DNA from: Bacteroidaceae bacterium
GTDB taxonomy: Bacteria; Bacteroidota; Bacteroidia; Bacteroidales; Barnesiellaceae_A
Assembly (NCBI GenBank): GCA_017555825.1
Contig: JAFZFQ010000048.1
Span: 1-38,560, forward strand
Direction: 5' to 3'
Length of the DNA: 38,560 nt
Shown here: one piece after another, positions 7,809-17,223 of the stretch
Numbering within the stretch: position 1 is the stretch's first letter
Layout of the letters: every line of letters begins with the position of its first letter
Notes under the pieces: model-generated
Told to the model about the DNA's origin: nothing
Databases searched by the model: none
The model's input: the letters and a program-made list of their open reading frames with translations, nothing else
Translations under genes and position numbers: made by a program

Positions 7809-10433
7809 ATGCTTACAGCAAAAGAAATCAGAGAATCCTTTAAGGAATTTTTCCGCTCAAAAGAGCACCAAATTGTTCCTTCGGCTCCTATGGTAATCAA
7901 AGACGACCCCACGTTGATGTTTACCAACGCCGGTATGAACCAATTCAAAGATATTATCTTGGGCAACGTGCCCATCAAGTACCCCCGTGTAGCCGACTCG
8001 CAAAAGTGTCTGCGCGTGAGTGGTAAGCACAACGACTTGGAAGAGGTAGGTCACGACACCTACCACCACACTATGTTCGAGATGTTGGGCAACTGGTCGT
8101 TTGGCGACTACTTCAAGAAAGAGGCTATCGACTGGGCTTGGGAGTATCTTATCGACGTCTTGAAACTCGACCCCAAACGCATCTATGCTACCGTTTTCGA
8201 AGGCTACGAGCCCGAGGGTCTTGAGCGCGATAACGAAGCTGCCGGCTACTGGGAGAAACACCTCCCCGCCGACCACATCATCAACGGCAATCGCAAAGAC
8301 AACTTCTGGGAAATGGGTGATACAGGACCCTGTGGCCCCTGCTCTGAGATTCACATCGACTTGCGTAGCGACGAGGAGCGTGCTGCTATCGACGGTCGCG
8401 AGCTTGTAAACCAAAGCAACCCCCAAGTAATCGAGATATGGAACCTCGTGTTTATGCAATACAACCGCAAGGCCGACGGCTCATTGGAGGGTCTTCCCGC
8501 CAAGGTTATCGACACAGGTATGGGCTTTGAACGTCTTTGCATGGCTTTGCAAGGCAAGACATCAAACTACGACACCGACGTGTTCCAACCCATCATCAAC
8601 GTTATTGGCCAAATGTGTGGCAAGAAATATGGCGACAATGCACAAGACGACGTTGCCATGCGTGTTATTGCCGACCACATCCGCACCATAGCATTCTCTA
8701 TCACCGATGGTCAGCTCCCCTCTAACGCCAAGGCCGGTTATGTAATACGTCGCATCTTGCGTCGTGCTGTGCGTTATGGCTACACTTTCTTGGGCCAACG
8801 CCAAGCCTTCATGTATCGCCTCATCGATGTTCTCATCGACACCATGGGCGATGCCTACCCCGAGTTGGCTGCTCAACGCGACCTCGTTGCCAAGGTTATC
8901 AAAGAGGAGGAAGATGCCTTCTTGCGCACACTCGAGACAGGTATCCGCTTGCTCGACAAGGTAATGGCCGATACTCGTGCCGCTGGCAAGAACGTAATCA
9001 ACGGTAAAGACGCCTTTACACTCTACGACACCTACGGTTTCCCCCTCGACCTCACCGAGCTCATTCTCAAAGAGCACGACATGAGTGCCAATATCGAGGA
9101 GTTTAACGCTGAGATGCAACAACAAAAAGATCGCGCCCGCAACGCCGCCGCCATCGAGGCCGGCGACTGGGTAACTCTCCGCGAGGGCGAGCCCGAGTTT
9201 GTAGGCTACGACTTCGACGAGTGCGATGCCGAAATCTTGCGCTACCGCAAGGTGAAACAAAAAAATCAAGAATTCTACCAAATAGTGCTCGACCGCACAC
9301 CTTTCTACGCCGAAATGGGTGGACAAGTGGGAGACTGCGGTACACTCACCAATGGCGACGAGGTAATTGCTATCGAAAACACCAAGCGTGAGAACAACTT
9401 GGCTATCCACATCAGCAAGACATTGCCCCAAGATGTTACAGCCACATTCCGCGCCACCATCAACAAAGAGGCTCGCATGGCCACATCATGCAACCACTCG
9501 GCTACTCACCTCTTGCACGAGGCTTTGCGCAAAGTTCTCGGCTCACACGTCGAGCAAAAGGGTTCGTTTGTGTCGCCCGACTCATTGCGCTTTGACTTCT
9601 CGCACTTCCAAAAGGTTACCGACGAGGAGTTGCGCCAAGTAGAGCGCATAGCCAACGCCAAGGTGCGCATGGCAATGCCCCTCGACGAGCGTCGCAACAT
9701 GCCCATCGCCGACGCACGCGCTATGGGTGCTATGGCACTCTTTGGCGAGAAGTATGGCGACGAGGTACGCGTTGTACGCTTCGGCTCATCGGTAGAGTTG
9801 TGTGGTGGTACACACGTTGCCAACACAGGTAACATCGGTATGATACGCATCATCAGCGAGAGCTCTATTGCCGCCGGTATCCGTCGCATCGAGGCCGTAA
9901 CAGGTAGCAAGGTAGAAGATATGATGAACGAGCTCGAAGGCGCTATGAAACACATCAAGTCGCTCTTCAACAACGCAGCCAACATCATCCAAACCATCGA
10001 GAAGTCACTCAACGAGAGCAGCGAGCTCCGTCAACAAGTAGACCTCTTTACCAAGGAGCGCACTCTCTCTATCAAAGAGGCATTGGTTAAGGGTGCCAAG
10101 GAAGAAAACGGCATCAAGCTCATTGCCTACACAGGCCCCATGCTCCCCGAGGTTGCCAAGGATATCGCCTTCATGTTGCGTGGCGAAATCACCGAGCGCA
10201 TGGCATTCATTGCTGCTACATACAAAGAGGGCGAGAACAAACCCTTGCTCACTGTTATGCTCAGCGATGACCTTGTAGCTGCCGGCAAGAACGCATCGCA
10301 AATCGTTCGCGAGTCGGCTCGCCTCATCCAAGGCGGTGGCGGTGGCCAACCCTACTTCGCCCAAGCCGGTGGTAAAGACGCATCGAAACTCGCCGATGCA
10401 CTCGACAAAATGCACGAAATGGTTATAGCATAA
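7809..10433 (+). CDS. alaS: Alanyl-tRNA synthetase
   Basis: This cytosolic enzyme charges tRNA-Ala and edits mischarged Ser/Gly. The 874-residue length matches the family. The N-terminal class II catalytic domain shows [15 protein letters not shown] (residues about 38-52) and the motif with [20 protein letters not shown]. The editing domain has the metal-binding [11 protein letters not shown] near residue 562 and CGGTH near residue 664. The C-terminal DHHA1 domain with [14 protein letters not shown] follows. The gene is monocistronic: it is followed at once by a strong hairpin (10454-10492). It is divergent from the M23-merR operon with a 210-base gap; a TATTTTTG box at 7704-7711 reads toward it but lacks a -33 partner. 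Its third-position C/G bias is strong, as expected for a highly expressed gene. Confidence 0.97.
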   Translation: MLTAKEIRESFKEFFRSKEHQIVPSAPMVIKDDPTLMFTNAGMNQFKDIILGNVPIKYPRVADSQKCLRVSGKHNDLEEVGHDTYHHTMFEMLGNWSFGDYFKKEAIDWAWEYLIDVLKLDPKRIYATVFEGYEPEGLERDNEAAGYWEKHLPADHIINGNRKDNFWEMGDTGPCGPCSEIHIDLRSDEERAAIDGRELVNQSNPQVIEIWNLVFMQYNRKADGSLEGLPAKVIDTGMGFERLCMALQGKTSNYDTDVFQPIINVIGQMCGKKYGDNAQDDVAMRVIADHIRTIAFSITDGQLPSNAKAGYVIRRILRRAVRYGYTFLGQRQAFMYRLIDVLIDTMGDAYPELAAQRDLVAKVIKEEEDAFLRTLETGIRLLDKVMADTRAAGKNVINGKDAFTLYDTYGFPLDLTELILKEHDMSANIEEFNAEMQQQKDRARNAAAIEAGDWVTLREGEPEFVGYDFDECDAEILRYRKVKQKNQEFYQIVLDRTPFYAEMGGQVGDCGTLTNGDEVIAIENTKRENNLAIHISKTLPQDVTATFRATINKEARMATSCNHSATHLLHEALRKVLGSHVEQKGSFVSPDSLRFDFSHFQKVTDEELRQVERIANAKVRMAMPLDERRNMPIADARAMGAMALFGEKYGDEVRVVRFGSSVELCGGTHVANTGNIGMIRIISESSIAAGIRRIEAVTGSKVEDMMNELEGAMKHIKSLFNNAANIIQTIEKSLNESSELRQQVDLFTKERTLSIKEALVKGAKEENGIKLIAYTGPMLPEVAKDIAFMLRGEITERMAFIAATYKEGENKPLLTVMLSDDLVAAGKNASQIVRESARLIQGGGGGQPYFAQAGGKDASKLADALDKMHEMVIA

Positions 10434-10453
10434 ACAAGAGACAACTCTTATAC

Positions 10454-10492
10454 ACAACAACAGCCATCGGCAACACCGATGGCTGTTGTTGT
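10454..10492 (+). terminator. Terminator after alaS
   Basis: A perfect 17-bp stem (10454-10470 pairing with 10476-10492) with loop CAACA begins 20 bases after the alaS stop. No long T-run follows, so it may act as a stem-only or bidirectional terminator. Confidence 0.7.
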
Positions 10493-10600
10493 ATAATACC
10501 CCTCCATTAGAAGAGAAGCCGTGACAATAGTATTATGAAATTTTAGAACACAACAGCATAAGCGACATCCTAACACATCTTATTATTAACTACACAATAA

Positions 10601-10633
10601 AAAAGCGATGGCGCACCATGCGGCACGCCATCG
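10601..10633 (-). terminator. Terminator of the phosphohexomutase gene
   Basis: Read on the minus strand, CGATGGCG (10633-10626) pairs with CGCCATCG (10613-10606) across a 12-base loop and is followed by GC and then a run of Ts (10604-10601, continuing as TTATTG). It lies 25 bases after the stop of the minus-strand gene ending at 10658. The remaining gap between alaS and this gene (about 10493-10600) shows nothing recognisable. Confidence 0.75.
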
Positions 10634-10657
10634 TTGCTATTGAGTCGTTAAATTCTA

Positions 10658-12406
10658 TCAGATACCCAAGTCTTTCTTGAAGGCTTCGATCTTCTCATCG
10701 GCAAGGCGGTTGGCATTGTCATAGTCGGCATACGACTCCATGTTGATACCACGCACTTCGATGTAGAATTTGATTTTGGGCTCGGTTCCCGAGGGACGCA
10801 CCGAAATCTTATCGCCGGCAGCGGTGAAGTATTGCAATACGTTCGATGAGCAGGGCATATCAAGCTTGGTTACATTACCCTCAGCGTCGGTGGCTGTGAG
10901 AGCTTGATAATCTTTTATCATGATAACGGGCGAGCCGGCAAGTGTCTTAACAGGGTTCTCGCGGAACGACTTCATCATGGCTTGTATCTCCTCGGCGCCT
11001 TGTTTACCCTTGCGCACTACCGATATACCTTTCTCCTTCGAGAAGCCATACTTGATGTAGATGTCTTGTATCATTTGATACATAGTCATGCCACGATCCT
11101 TGGCCCATGCAGCAATCTCTGCCATCAACGACATAGCCGATACGGCATCTTTGTCGCGCACAAAGTCTTGTGCCAAGAAACCATAGCTCTCCTCGCCACC
11201 ACCGATGTAGCGCTCTTTACCCTCAAGGTCGCGAATGATAGCCGCAATCCACTTGAAGCCTGTGTAGCAGTCATACATCTTTATATTATTGCGGTCGGCA
11301 ATAGTCTTGATGGTCTCGGTAGTAACGATAGTCTTCACGATAAACTCATTGCCCTTGATAAGGCCACGCTCTTGGTAGGTGGTCATGATGTAGTTGAGCA
11401 TGAGCATCACGATTTGGTTACCATTTACGAGCACCCACTCACCCTTGTCGTTCTTCACAGCGATACCTATACGGTCGGCATCGGGGTCGCTGGCCATCAC
11501 GAGCTCGGCATTGGTCTCGATGGCACGTTTCACAGCCATGTCGAGTGCTGCGGGCTCCTCGGGGTTGGGCGATACTACTGTGGGGAAGTCGCCACTTACC
11601 ACATCTTGCTCGGGCACGTGTATGATATTGGTGAAGCCAAAGTTGGCCAACGATGCGGGTATCATCTTCACACCTGTACCGTGAATGGGTGTATACACGA
11701 TGGGTATATCGTGGTGCTTGGCAATAATATCGGGGCAAAGCGAGAGTGTCTTGATGCGATCGAGATAAATCTTGTCAATCTCCTCACCAATTATCTCTAT
11801 CAACTCGGCATTGCGCTCAAACTTGATATCGGTTACCGATGCAATCTTGTTCACCTCGTCGATAATACCTGTATCGTGGGGGGCAATAACTTGTGCACCG
11901 TCACTCCAATAGGCTTTGTAGCCGTTATACTCCTTGGGGTTGTGCGATGCTGTGAGGTTGATACCGGCTTGACAACCGAGCTCACGTATTGCAAACGACA
12001 CCTCGGGTGTGGGACGCAATGACTCAAAGAGATATACTTTGATACCGTTGGCCGAGAAGATGTCGGCCGAAATCTCGGCAAACTTGCGGCTGTTGTTGCG
12101 ACAGTCGTGACCGATAGCTACCGAGATAAGGGGCATATCGGCAAAGTTCTTCTTCAAGTAGTTGGCCAAACCTTGTGTAGCCGAGCCCACTGTATATATG
12201 TTCATGCGATTGGTACCTGCACCCATGATACCACGCAAACCACCTGTTCCAAACTCAAGGTCACGATAGAAACTCTCTATCAACTCTGTCTTGTCGGGGT
12301 TGTTGAGCATCGCTTGCACAGCATCGCGAGTCTCTTGGTCATAACCCTCGCCAAGCCACACTTGCGCACGGGCGGTTACTTCTTTCAATAATGCTTCGTT
12401 TTCCAT
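10658..12406 (-). CDS. Phosphoglucomutase/phosphomannomutase family enzyme
   Basis: This enzyme interconverts hexose 1- and 6-phosphates, feeding glycogen, nucleotide-sugar and envelope polysaccharide synthesis in the cytosol. The 582-residue length fits the large phosphohexomutase subfamily. The catalytic phosphoserine loop is TASHNP with S154. The magnesium loop is DPDADR (D307, D309, D311), the sugar-specificity loop is GGGEESYG (402-409), and the phosphate-binding loop RPSGTEPK lies near residue 555. Whether glucose, mannose or both are used cannot be decided from sequence alone. The gene lies 76 bases downstream of the C69 dipeptidase gene on the same strand; the gap contains a 9-bp inverted repeat. 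Confidence 0.93.
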   Translation of the reverse strand: MENEALLKEVTARAQVWLGEGYDQETRDAVQAMLNNPDKTELIESFYRDLEFGTGGLRGIMGAGTNRMNIYTVGSATQGLANYLKKNFADMPLISVAIGHDCRNNSRKFAEISADIFSANGIKVYLFESLRPTPEVSFAIRELGCQAGINLTASHNPKEYNGYKAYWSDGAQVIAPHDTGIIDEVNKIASVTDIKFERNAELIEIIGEEIDKIYLDRIKTLSLCPDIIAKHHDIPIVYTPIHGTGVKMIPASLANFGFTNIIHVPEQDVVSGDFPTVVSPNPEEPAALDMAVKRAIETNAELVMASDPDADRIGIAVKNDKGEWVLVNGNQIVMLMLNYIMTTYQERGLIKGNEFIVKTIVTTETIKTIADRNNIKMYDCYTGFKWIAAIIRDLEGKERYIGGGEESYGFLAQDFVRDKDAVSAMSLMAEIAAWAKDRGMTMYQMIQDIYIKYGFSKEKGISVVRKGKQGAEEIQAMMKSFRENPVKTLAGSPVIMIKDYQALTATDAEGNVTKLDMPCSSNVLQYFTAAGDKISVRPSGTEPKIKFYIEVRGINMESYADYDNANRLADEKIEAFKKDLGI

Positions 12407-12431
12407 AATTCTATTTTGTATTTGTCTATAT

Positions 12432-12466
12432 TTTCTATTGATAAAACAACTCTATCGCAATAGAAA
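12432..12466. repeat. 9-bp inverted repeat in the leader of the phosphohexomutase gene
   Basis: TTTCTATTG (12432-12440) and CAATAGAAA (12458-12466) are perfect inverted copies 17 bases apart, 26 bases upstream of the phosphohexomutase start (12406, minus strand). It could be an operator for a dimeric regulator or a weak hairpin ending the upstream C69 gene transcript; the stem is AT-rich. Confidence 0.35.
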
Positions 12467-12482
12467 TAGTTTATTACTACTC

Positions 12483-14132
12483 TTATTTTACCTCTTTCAA
12501 CAAGAGACGGTCGCCTGTTTGGCGCACAATCCACTCATAGTACTCTTGCGAGTAGCCGGGGAATTGAATCTTGTCGGGTAAGCCATACTCGTTGGTCACA
12601 AACGAGCCATCGGGATTTTGGCTCTTAACATTACCGTCGAGGAACTTCACCATGAGGAACTCGCCAAGTTCTTTCCAGGCAGTAGTGCTATACTCGGCAG
12701 CCTGACAGCTATATGTAGTGAGCATCTCGCGAGTAGCCTCTTCGTTCACGTTATACAACGCAACGGCCAACTCGTCGATAGTTTGCACCTCGGTCTCAAA
12801 TTGGTCTTCGAGGTCGGTTTGCACCTTGCGAATGTCGCCTATCATGGGGTTGTAGCGGTTGTAGGCCATGTTGGCTACCCAGTTGTGTACCCAGAATGCC
12901 GATGTCCATGAGAAGTTGTACATATCGCCATTGTCGGGGCTGAAACAGTTGGGCACATTGTTAATGCTGCAATACATGGGCACATATACGGCTGTATTGG
13001 CATCATCGACACCAAACCACAAGATACCACTGATGGCCTCGGGCAGATTGGGACGTATTTGTGCCACCAAGGTAAAGGCTGTTTGTTGAGTAGCAATTGC
13101 ACGCTCATTGAGATATTGCTTGCCATTTACCTCAAAGTACATGGGGCGATAACGATAGGGCGAGCCGAAGGGACCTGCACCTACATCGGTGTGCATGTCA
13201 TAGGGAGTACCATCATAGTGGTCGCGCATAGCATCTTTCATATCGTCGAGCGTGAGCTTGCGGTCGGGGCGCACATAGAGAGGCATCACCTCACCACCTT
13301 CATTTTCGAGATATTTGAGGTACTTGCCCATCTTGCTGTTGAAGCGGTTGAAGAAGCTCCACACACGAGCATCGCAGCCACGCAATGCACCGTAGTCGAG
13401 GGGTGCATAGGCCGATGAAAAGCTGAAGTTTTTGTCTTTGCCCTTGTAGTAACCCATTTCACGAGCAAATGAGATAACATCATCTGAGTAGATACAGTTA
13501 TCTTTGTCGTTGAGGGGGAATGTGTGGATGCGAGCTTGGTTGGCGTGACCCGAAATACAATCGTCGGGAATGCGCACTGCTACCCACACAGCACCTTTAC
13601 GACCGGGACCCTTACCTATCAATTCGAGTACCCAAGCCTCGTTTTTGTCGGCAATAGAAAACGACTCGCCACTGCTGTAGTAGCCATACTCGGCAACGAG
13701 GTCGGTCATCACCTTGATAGCCTCGCGAGCTGTGCGAGCACGCTCAAGGCCCAATTGTATAAGTGTACCATAGTCGATTACACCTTCGGGATTTTCCAAC
13801 TCAGGACGTCCACCCCAAGTAGACTCGGTAATAGCCAAGGCATGCTCGTTCATATTACCTATTACTGCATAGGTGTGGGGCACTTGGGGTATAGAACCGA
13901 GGGGCTTACCCGAGTCCCAATCAATAATTTCGCGTACAGCACCCTCTTCCCAGTCGGCTGCGGGAGACGAGGTGAGCGAGCCATAAAGGCCATGAGAGTC
14001 GGCCGAGTAGGTAATCATTACGCTACCATCTACCGTTGCATTGCGACCGGCTATAAGACCGGTACATGCCATTGCCGCGACAGGTGCCAAGAGGGCTGCG
14101 GCAAGAATCGATGAAAATCTTTTCATAATCAT
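12483..14132 (-). CDS. Secreted C69 family dipeptidase
   Basis: This is an N-terminal-nucleophile hydrolase of peptidase family C69 (PepD/dipeptidase A type), 549 residues, expected to release dipeptides in the periplasm or outside. The signal peptide spans residues 1-22 (MKRFSSILAAALLAPVAAMA after an alternative start at Met3). C23 follows directly (CTGLIAGRNAT), so signal cleavage would expose the catalytic cysteine as the new N-terminus, as the mechanism needs. Family patterns include DGSVMITYSADSH, ITESTWGGR and GNMNEHALAI. The gene begins 23 bases after the secreted M23 peptidase gene, so both are probably in one transcript and may cooperate in breakdown of wall peptides or dietary peptides (inference). 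Confidence 0.92.
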   Translation of the reverse strand: MIMKRFSSILAAALLAPVAAMACTGLIAGRNATVDGSVMITYSADSHGLYGSLTSSPAADWEEGAVREIIDWDSGKPLGSIPQVPHTYAVIGNMNEHALAITESTWGGRPELENPEGVIDYGTLIQLGLERARTAREAIKVMTDLVAEYGYYSSGESFSIADKNEAWVLELIGKGPGRKGAVWVAVRIPDDCISGHANQARIHTFPLNDKDNCIYSDDVISFAREMGYYKGKDKNFSFSSAYAPLDYGALRGCDARVWSFFNRFNSKMGKYLKYLENEGGEVMPLYVRPDRKLTLDDMKDAMRDHYDGTPYDMHTDVGAGPFGSPYRYRPMYFEVNGKQYLNERAIATQQTAFTLVAQIRPNLPEAISGILWFGVDDANTAVYVPMYCSINNVPNCFSPDNGDMYNFSWTSAFWVHNWVANMAYNRYNPMIGDIRKVQTDLEDQFETEVQTIDELAVALYNVNEEATREMLTTYSCQAAEYSTTAWKELGEFLMVKFLDGNVKSQNPDGSFVTNEYGLPDKIQFPGYSQEYYEWIVRQTGDRLLLKEVK

Positions 14133-14155
14133 GTCTGTGTTTTTCTTTATTTATA

Positions 14156-15856
14156 TTAAATTTTTATTGTATACTCTTTACGAGTCTCATTACCGCAATT
14201 ATCGGTAACAGAGACTGTTATATTATGCACTCTTCCTTTAACAAGGGGCATATCGGCTACACGACTCGACAGGCGCGAGCGCTTGGCATCGTACTCAAAG
14301 AGGCTGTATGCGCCATCTACCTCCACTCGATAGGTGTGCACGCCACTACCCTTGTCGCTTATCTTGAAGTCGACCACACCATTGGCCACCCACGATTCGG
14401 GCTTCAGGGCTACAACCTCGGGCGATGTAAGGTCGGCAACCACGGCATATTGGCCCAAGTTGCGCACACGTGCCACATACCAACCCGCCTCATAGCGACC
14501 TATCACCTCCGACTTCTTGCCGTTGTAGCTATACTCCAGGTAATACTTCTCGTCGGGAAGTGTGTCGCATGTTATCTTCACAGCCAACTCACACCACTTG
14601 TGCAAGGGCACATGGGCATTGTGCAACTTGTGTACCGATGAGTATTGCGCCACACTTGCCTTGCTACTGTGCTCGAAATAGATGTCGTCATACAGCGCAC
14701 CGGCCGGGAGGTATATATTCATTTCGTCGGTTGCATATTCGTTATCATGTCGGTGGTCAAAGAACACACCTGCGGGCTCTTGTGGCGCAAAGGTCGTAGG
14801 CTTGCCTTGAATGACAAATTGCACCTTCGACTTGTTACCATAGAAGTCACACAACTCCATTCGGCAACGATAGGCACGCTCCTGGTCGATAACAAAAGTG
14901 CCATCGCCGGGCATCTCGCCATAAATGGTTGTCAATCCATTGCCGGGCAACACGGCTGTACGCATAATGGTCGAACCCTTGTTACTACGCAACTCTTTAT
15001 AATCAATATAAGAGTTGATATAACGGGTCTCGGCAAATGTTATGCTATCAATCTGCGACTCATATAGCAGCGAGTCATCTACCCAGCAACGCACTTGTCG
15101 CACACCATATATGTTGTTGGTGTCGCTCATGCGGTCGTAGGCCTTGATACCCAACGACACCCTACCCCACGCCTCAAAGTCGGTAGCAGTCTTGTAGCTA
15201 TTATTGGATACTCGTTCGGGTTGCAATACTTTCTTGGGCACATCGACACCGGCGGGCGCAGCATCGTGCATATAGAGCGCAACCAAACGAGGCTCGGGAG
15301 CAACACCATCTTTGATGAGGTGACTATACCAGATGAGCGGGTCGATGGGCGACTCCGACTCGGTGTGACGTATCTCAAAGTGTAAGTGAGGGCCTCCAGA
15401 CGAGCCACTATTGCCACTCTTGGCAATATACATACCTCGTGTCACAGGCAACACATCGGGAGTCAACAGCGTGTCGATAGCATAACTCTCACGCTCATAC
15501 TGCACACGTTTCACCACAGCGGCTATCTCTCCTACAAAATCGTCGAGGTGGGCATACACCGAGGTATAGCCCGAGGGGTGTGTAATATACAACGCCTTGC
15601 CATATCCCCAGGGCGACACCGCAACGCGCGACACATAGCCTTCGTCTACGGCATAGACCTTGTAGCCCACGGCTCCGCGTGTCTTAAAATCAAGTCCCGA
15701 ATGAAAATGGTTGGCTCGCAGTTCACCAAAGTTGGCACTCAACAACAAGTCGATACCCAACGGTGCAACAAACGAAGGAGTCGCTTGTTGTGCGTAGATA
15801 AGAATGGCCGAGACCAACATGAGGTATATCAAAACAACTTTTTTCATCATGGGCAT
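14156..15856 (-). CDS. Secreted M23 family metallopeptidase, multidomain
   Basis: This 566-residue protein has a signal peptide (residues about 1-22, cut near IYA/QQ) and an M23 peptidase domain near the N-terminus. The zinc-site motifs are intact: H52-S-G-L-D56 and H157-L-H159 in SGGPHLHFEIRH. The remaining 380 residues are beta-rich without a recognised domain; the last 90 look like an immunoglobulin-like fold (VDFKISDKGSGVHTYRVEVD). It is probably a periplasmic or surface peptidoglycan endopeptidase. Start choice is open: Met codons lie at 15856, 15850 and 15847, and the MKK at 15847 gives the neatest signal peptide. It is the first gene of a minus-strand run leading into the C69 dipeptidase. 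The 245-base gap before the tRNA contains a CAAATTTA box (15866-15873) very close to the start and otherwise only the tRNA promoter. Confidence 0.9.
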   Translation of the reverse strand: MPMMKKVVLIYLMLVSAILIYAQQATPSFVAPLGIDLLLSANFGELRANHFHSGLDFKTRGAVGYKVYAVDEGYVSRVAVSPWGYGKALYITHPSGYTSVYAHLDDFVGEIAAVVKRVQYERESYAIDTLLTPDVLPVTRGMYIAKSGNSGSSGGPHLHFEIRHTESESPIDPLIWYSHLIKDGVAPEPRLVALYMHDAAPAGVDVPKKVLQPERVSNNSYKTATDFEAWGRVSLGIKAYDRMSDTNNIYGVRQVRCWVDDSLLYESQIDSITFAETRYINSYIDYKELRSNKGSTIMRTAVLPGNGLTTIYGEMPGDGTFVIDQERAYRCRMELCDFYGNKSKVQFVIQGKPTTFAPQEPAGVFFDHRHDNEYATDEMNIYLPAGALYDDIYFEHSSKASVAQYSSVHKLHNAHVPLHKWCELAVKITCDTLPDEKYYLEYSYNGKKSEVIGRYEAGWYVARVRNLGQYAVVADLTSPEVVALKPESWVANGVVDFKISDKGSGVHTYRVEVDGAYSLFEYDAKRSRLSSRVADMPLVKGRVHNITVSVTDNCGNETRKEYTIKI

Positions 15857-16028
15857 AATAGGTTACAAATTTAATAAAAAGAATACAATCCTACCACCTT
15901 TCAACTCAAAAACTATATATTAAATACACACGCACGCGCACGAAACATCACAACCATCTCTGTACAAAGCACATAAACACAACAATGAAGAGCACCATTA
16001 TTTTTTTCTAAAATTTTTCACCAAAACA

Positions 16029-16060
16029 TTTGCACAATTCAACAATACACACTACCTTTG
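16029..16060 (+). promoter_or_regulatory. Promoter of tRNA-Asp
   Basis: TTTG (16029-16032), a 20-bp spacer and TACCTTTG (16053-16060) match the Bacteroidota consensus exactly. Transcription would begin near 16067, about 35 bases before the mature tRNA. This is the best promoter match in the window and supports the Bacteroidota assignment. Confidence 0.82.
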
Positions 16061-16101
16061 CAACCGCAAAGCAAAAGAGCTATGCTTTAAGTTTTGACAT
16101 T

Positions 16102-16175
16102 GGTGCGTTAGTTCAGTTGGTTAGAATACATGCCTGTCACGCATGGGGTCACGGGTTCGAGTCCCGTACGCACCG
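16102..16175 (+). tRNA. tRNA-Asp (anticodon GTC)
   Basis: A complete cloverleaf is present: acceptor stem GGTGCGT (16102-16108) pairs with ACGCACC (16168-16174), with discriminator G at 16175. The anticodon stem CATGC/GCATG encloses loop CTGTCAC with anticodon GTC at 16136-16138. The T arm is ACGGG-TTCGAGT-CCCGT. CCA is not encoded. It is flanked by its own promoter and terminator. Confidence 0.97.
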
Positions 16176-16184
16176 CAAAAGAAG

Positions 16185-16214
16185 CCTTTCAGTACTACAC
16201 TGAGAGGTTTTTTT
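16185..16214 (+). terminator. Terminator of tRNA-Asp
   Basis: CCTTTCAG (16185-16192) pairs with CTGAGAGG (16200-16207, one G-T pair) and is followed by seven Ts (16208-16214), an intrinsic terminator 9 bases after the tRNA. Confidence 0.85.
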
Positions 16215-16244
16215 GTAAATATACCTTATCACTCATACGCAATT

Positions 16245-17210
16245 ATGGAGAAACTTCGCGCATTTGTTGCCCCCTTCAACAAGATACTTTTTTTGGTGTG
16301 CATGCACATCACCCTCTTGCCCTTTATCACTCCGACCATAGCCCTTTTTATGGGTCTCGCATACGCTTTGATACTTACCAATCCCATCCCGAAGATGGCC
16401 AAAAAGACCTCTAAATACCTCTTGCAAGTAGCAGTTGTATGTTTAGGTTTCGGCATGAACTTGCACACATCATTGGCATCGGGCAAGGAGGGTATGATAT
16501 TTACCATCGTATCGGTTACTGCGGTAATGCTCATAGGCTTTATAGTGGGAAAACTCCTCAAGGTCGACAGCAAGATTTCCTACCTCTTGTCATCGGGTAC
16601 AGCCATTTGTGGCGGTAGCGCCATTGCAGCAGTTGCCCCCATAGTCAAGGCCAACGATAACCAAATGTCGGTTGCATTGGGCACAGTATTCATCCTCAAC
16701 GCTATAGCTCTCTTTATTTTCCCGCCTATAGGTCATTGGTTGGGCATGACACAAGAGCAGTTTGGCGAGTGGGCTGCCATTGCCATACACGACACAAGTT
16801 CGGTTGTAGGAGCCGGCGAGGCATACGACCGCGCATACTTCCCCGACAGCGAAGGCATTGCACTGCAAATAGCCACACTCATCAAGTGCACCCGCGCATT
16901 GTGGATTATACCTTTGGCCCTTATCACCACACTCATTTTCCGCGAGAAAAACAGCAAAATCAGCATTCCCTGGTTTATACTCTTCTTTATATTGGCCATG
17001 ATTGCCAATACCTATATCGCCATACCACAAAACATCACATCGAGCATTGTGTGGTTTGCCAAGAAGGGCATGTGCATGACTCTCTTCCTCATTGGTAGCG
17101 GCCTGTCGCTCGACACACTTCGTGCCGTAGGCATCAAGCCCCTCATCCAAGGAGTGTTGTTGTGGATTACAATTGCACTGTTGAGTCTTGCCACTATTAT
17201 GTGGCTATAA
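16245..17210 (+). CDS. YeiH/UPF0324 family putative sulfate exporter
   Basis: This 321-residue inner-membrane protein has about nine to ten hydrophobic helices. It belongs to the UPF0324 (YeiH) family, annotated as putative sulfate exporters. Family patterns seen are LLQVAVVCLGFGMNL, the SSGTAICGGSAIAAVAPIV segment, IAIHDTSSVVGAGEAY and GMCMTLFLIGSGLS. I start it at the ATG at 16245: the frame is open further upstream, but that would run through the tRNA and its terminator. It converges on a LysR gene with only 13 bases between stops. In enterobacteria a LysR-type gene (yeiE) lies next to yeiH, so the pairing may be functional, although here the two are convergent. Confidence 0.88.
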   Translation: MEKLRAFVAPFNKILFLVCMHITLLPFITPTIALFMGLAYALILTNPIPKMAKKTSKYLLQVAVVCLGFGMNLHTSLASGKEGMIFTIVSVTAVMLIGFIVGKLLKVDSKISYLLSSGTAICGGSAIAAVAPIVKANDNQMSVALGTVFILNAIALFIFPPIGHWLGMTQEQFGEWAAIAIHDTSSVVGAGEAYDRAYFPDSEGIALQIATLIKCTRALWIIPLALITTLIFREKNSKISIPWFILFFILAMIANTYIAIPQNITSSIVWFAKKGMCMTLFLIGSGLSLDTLRAVGIKPLIQGVLLWITIALLSLATIMWL

Positions 17211-17223
17211 GAGAGGTTATGAC

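Noticed and set aside
8562-9431. 289-residue open frame on the minus strand
   Set aside because: Antisense to alaS within its catalytic and linker domains; no start context, promoter or family pattern.
10904-12022. 372-residue open frame on the plus strand
   Set aside because: Antisense shadow of the phosphohexomutase gene; composition is odd (rich in H, C, Y) and no motif is seen.
16143-16244. Upstream extension of the YeiH-family gene
   Set aside because: The extension would begin inside tRNA-Asp and read through its terminator; the ATG at 16245 gives the usual N-terminus.
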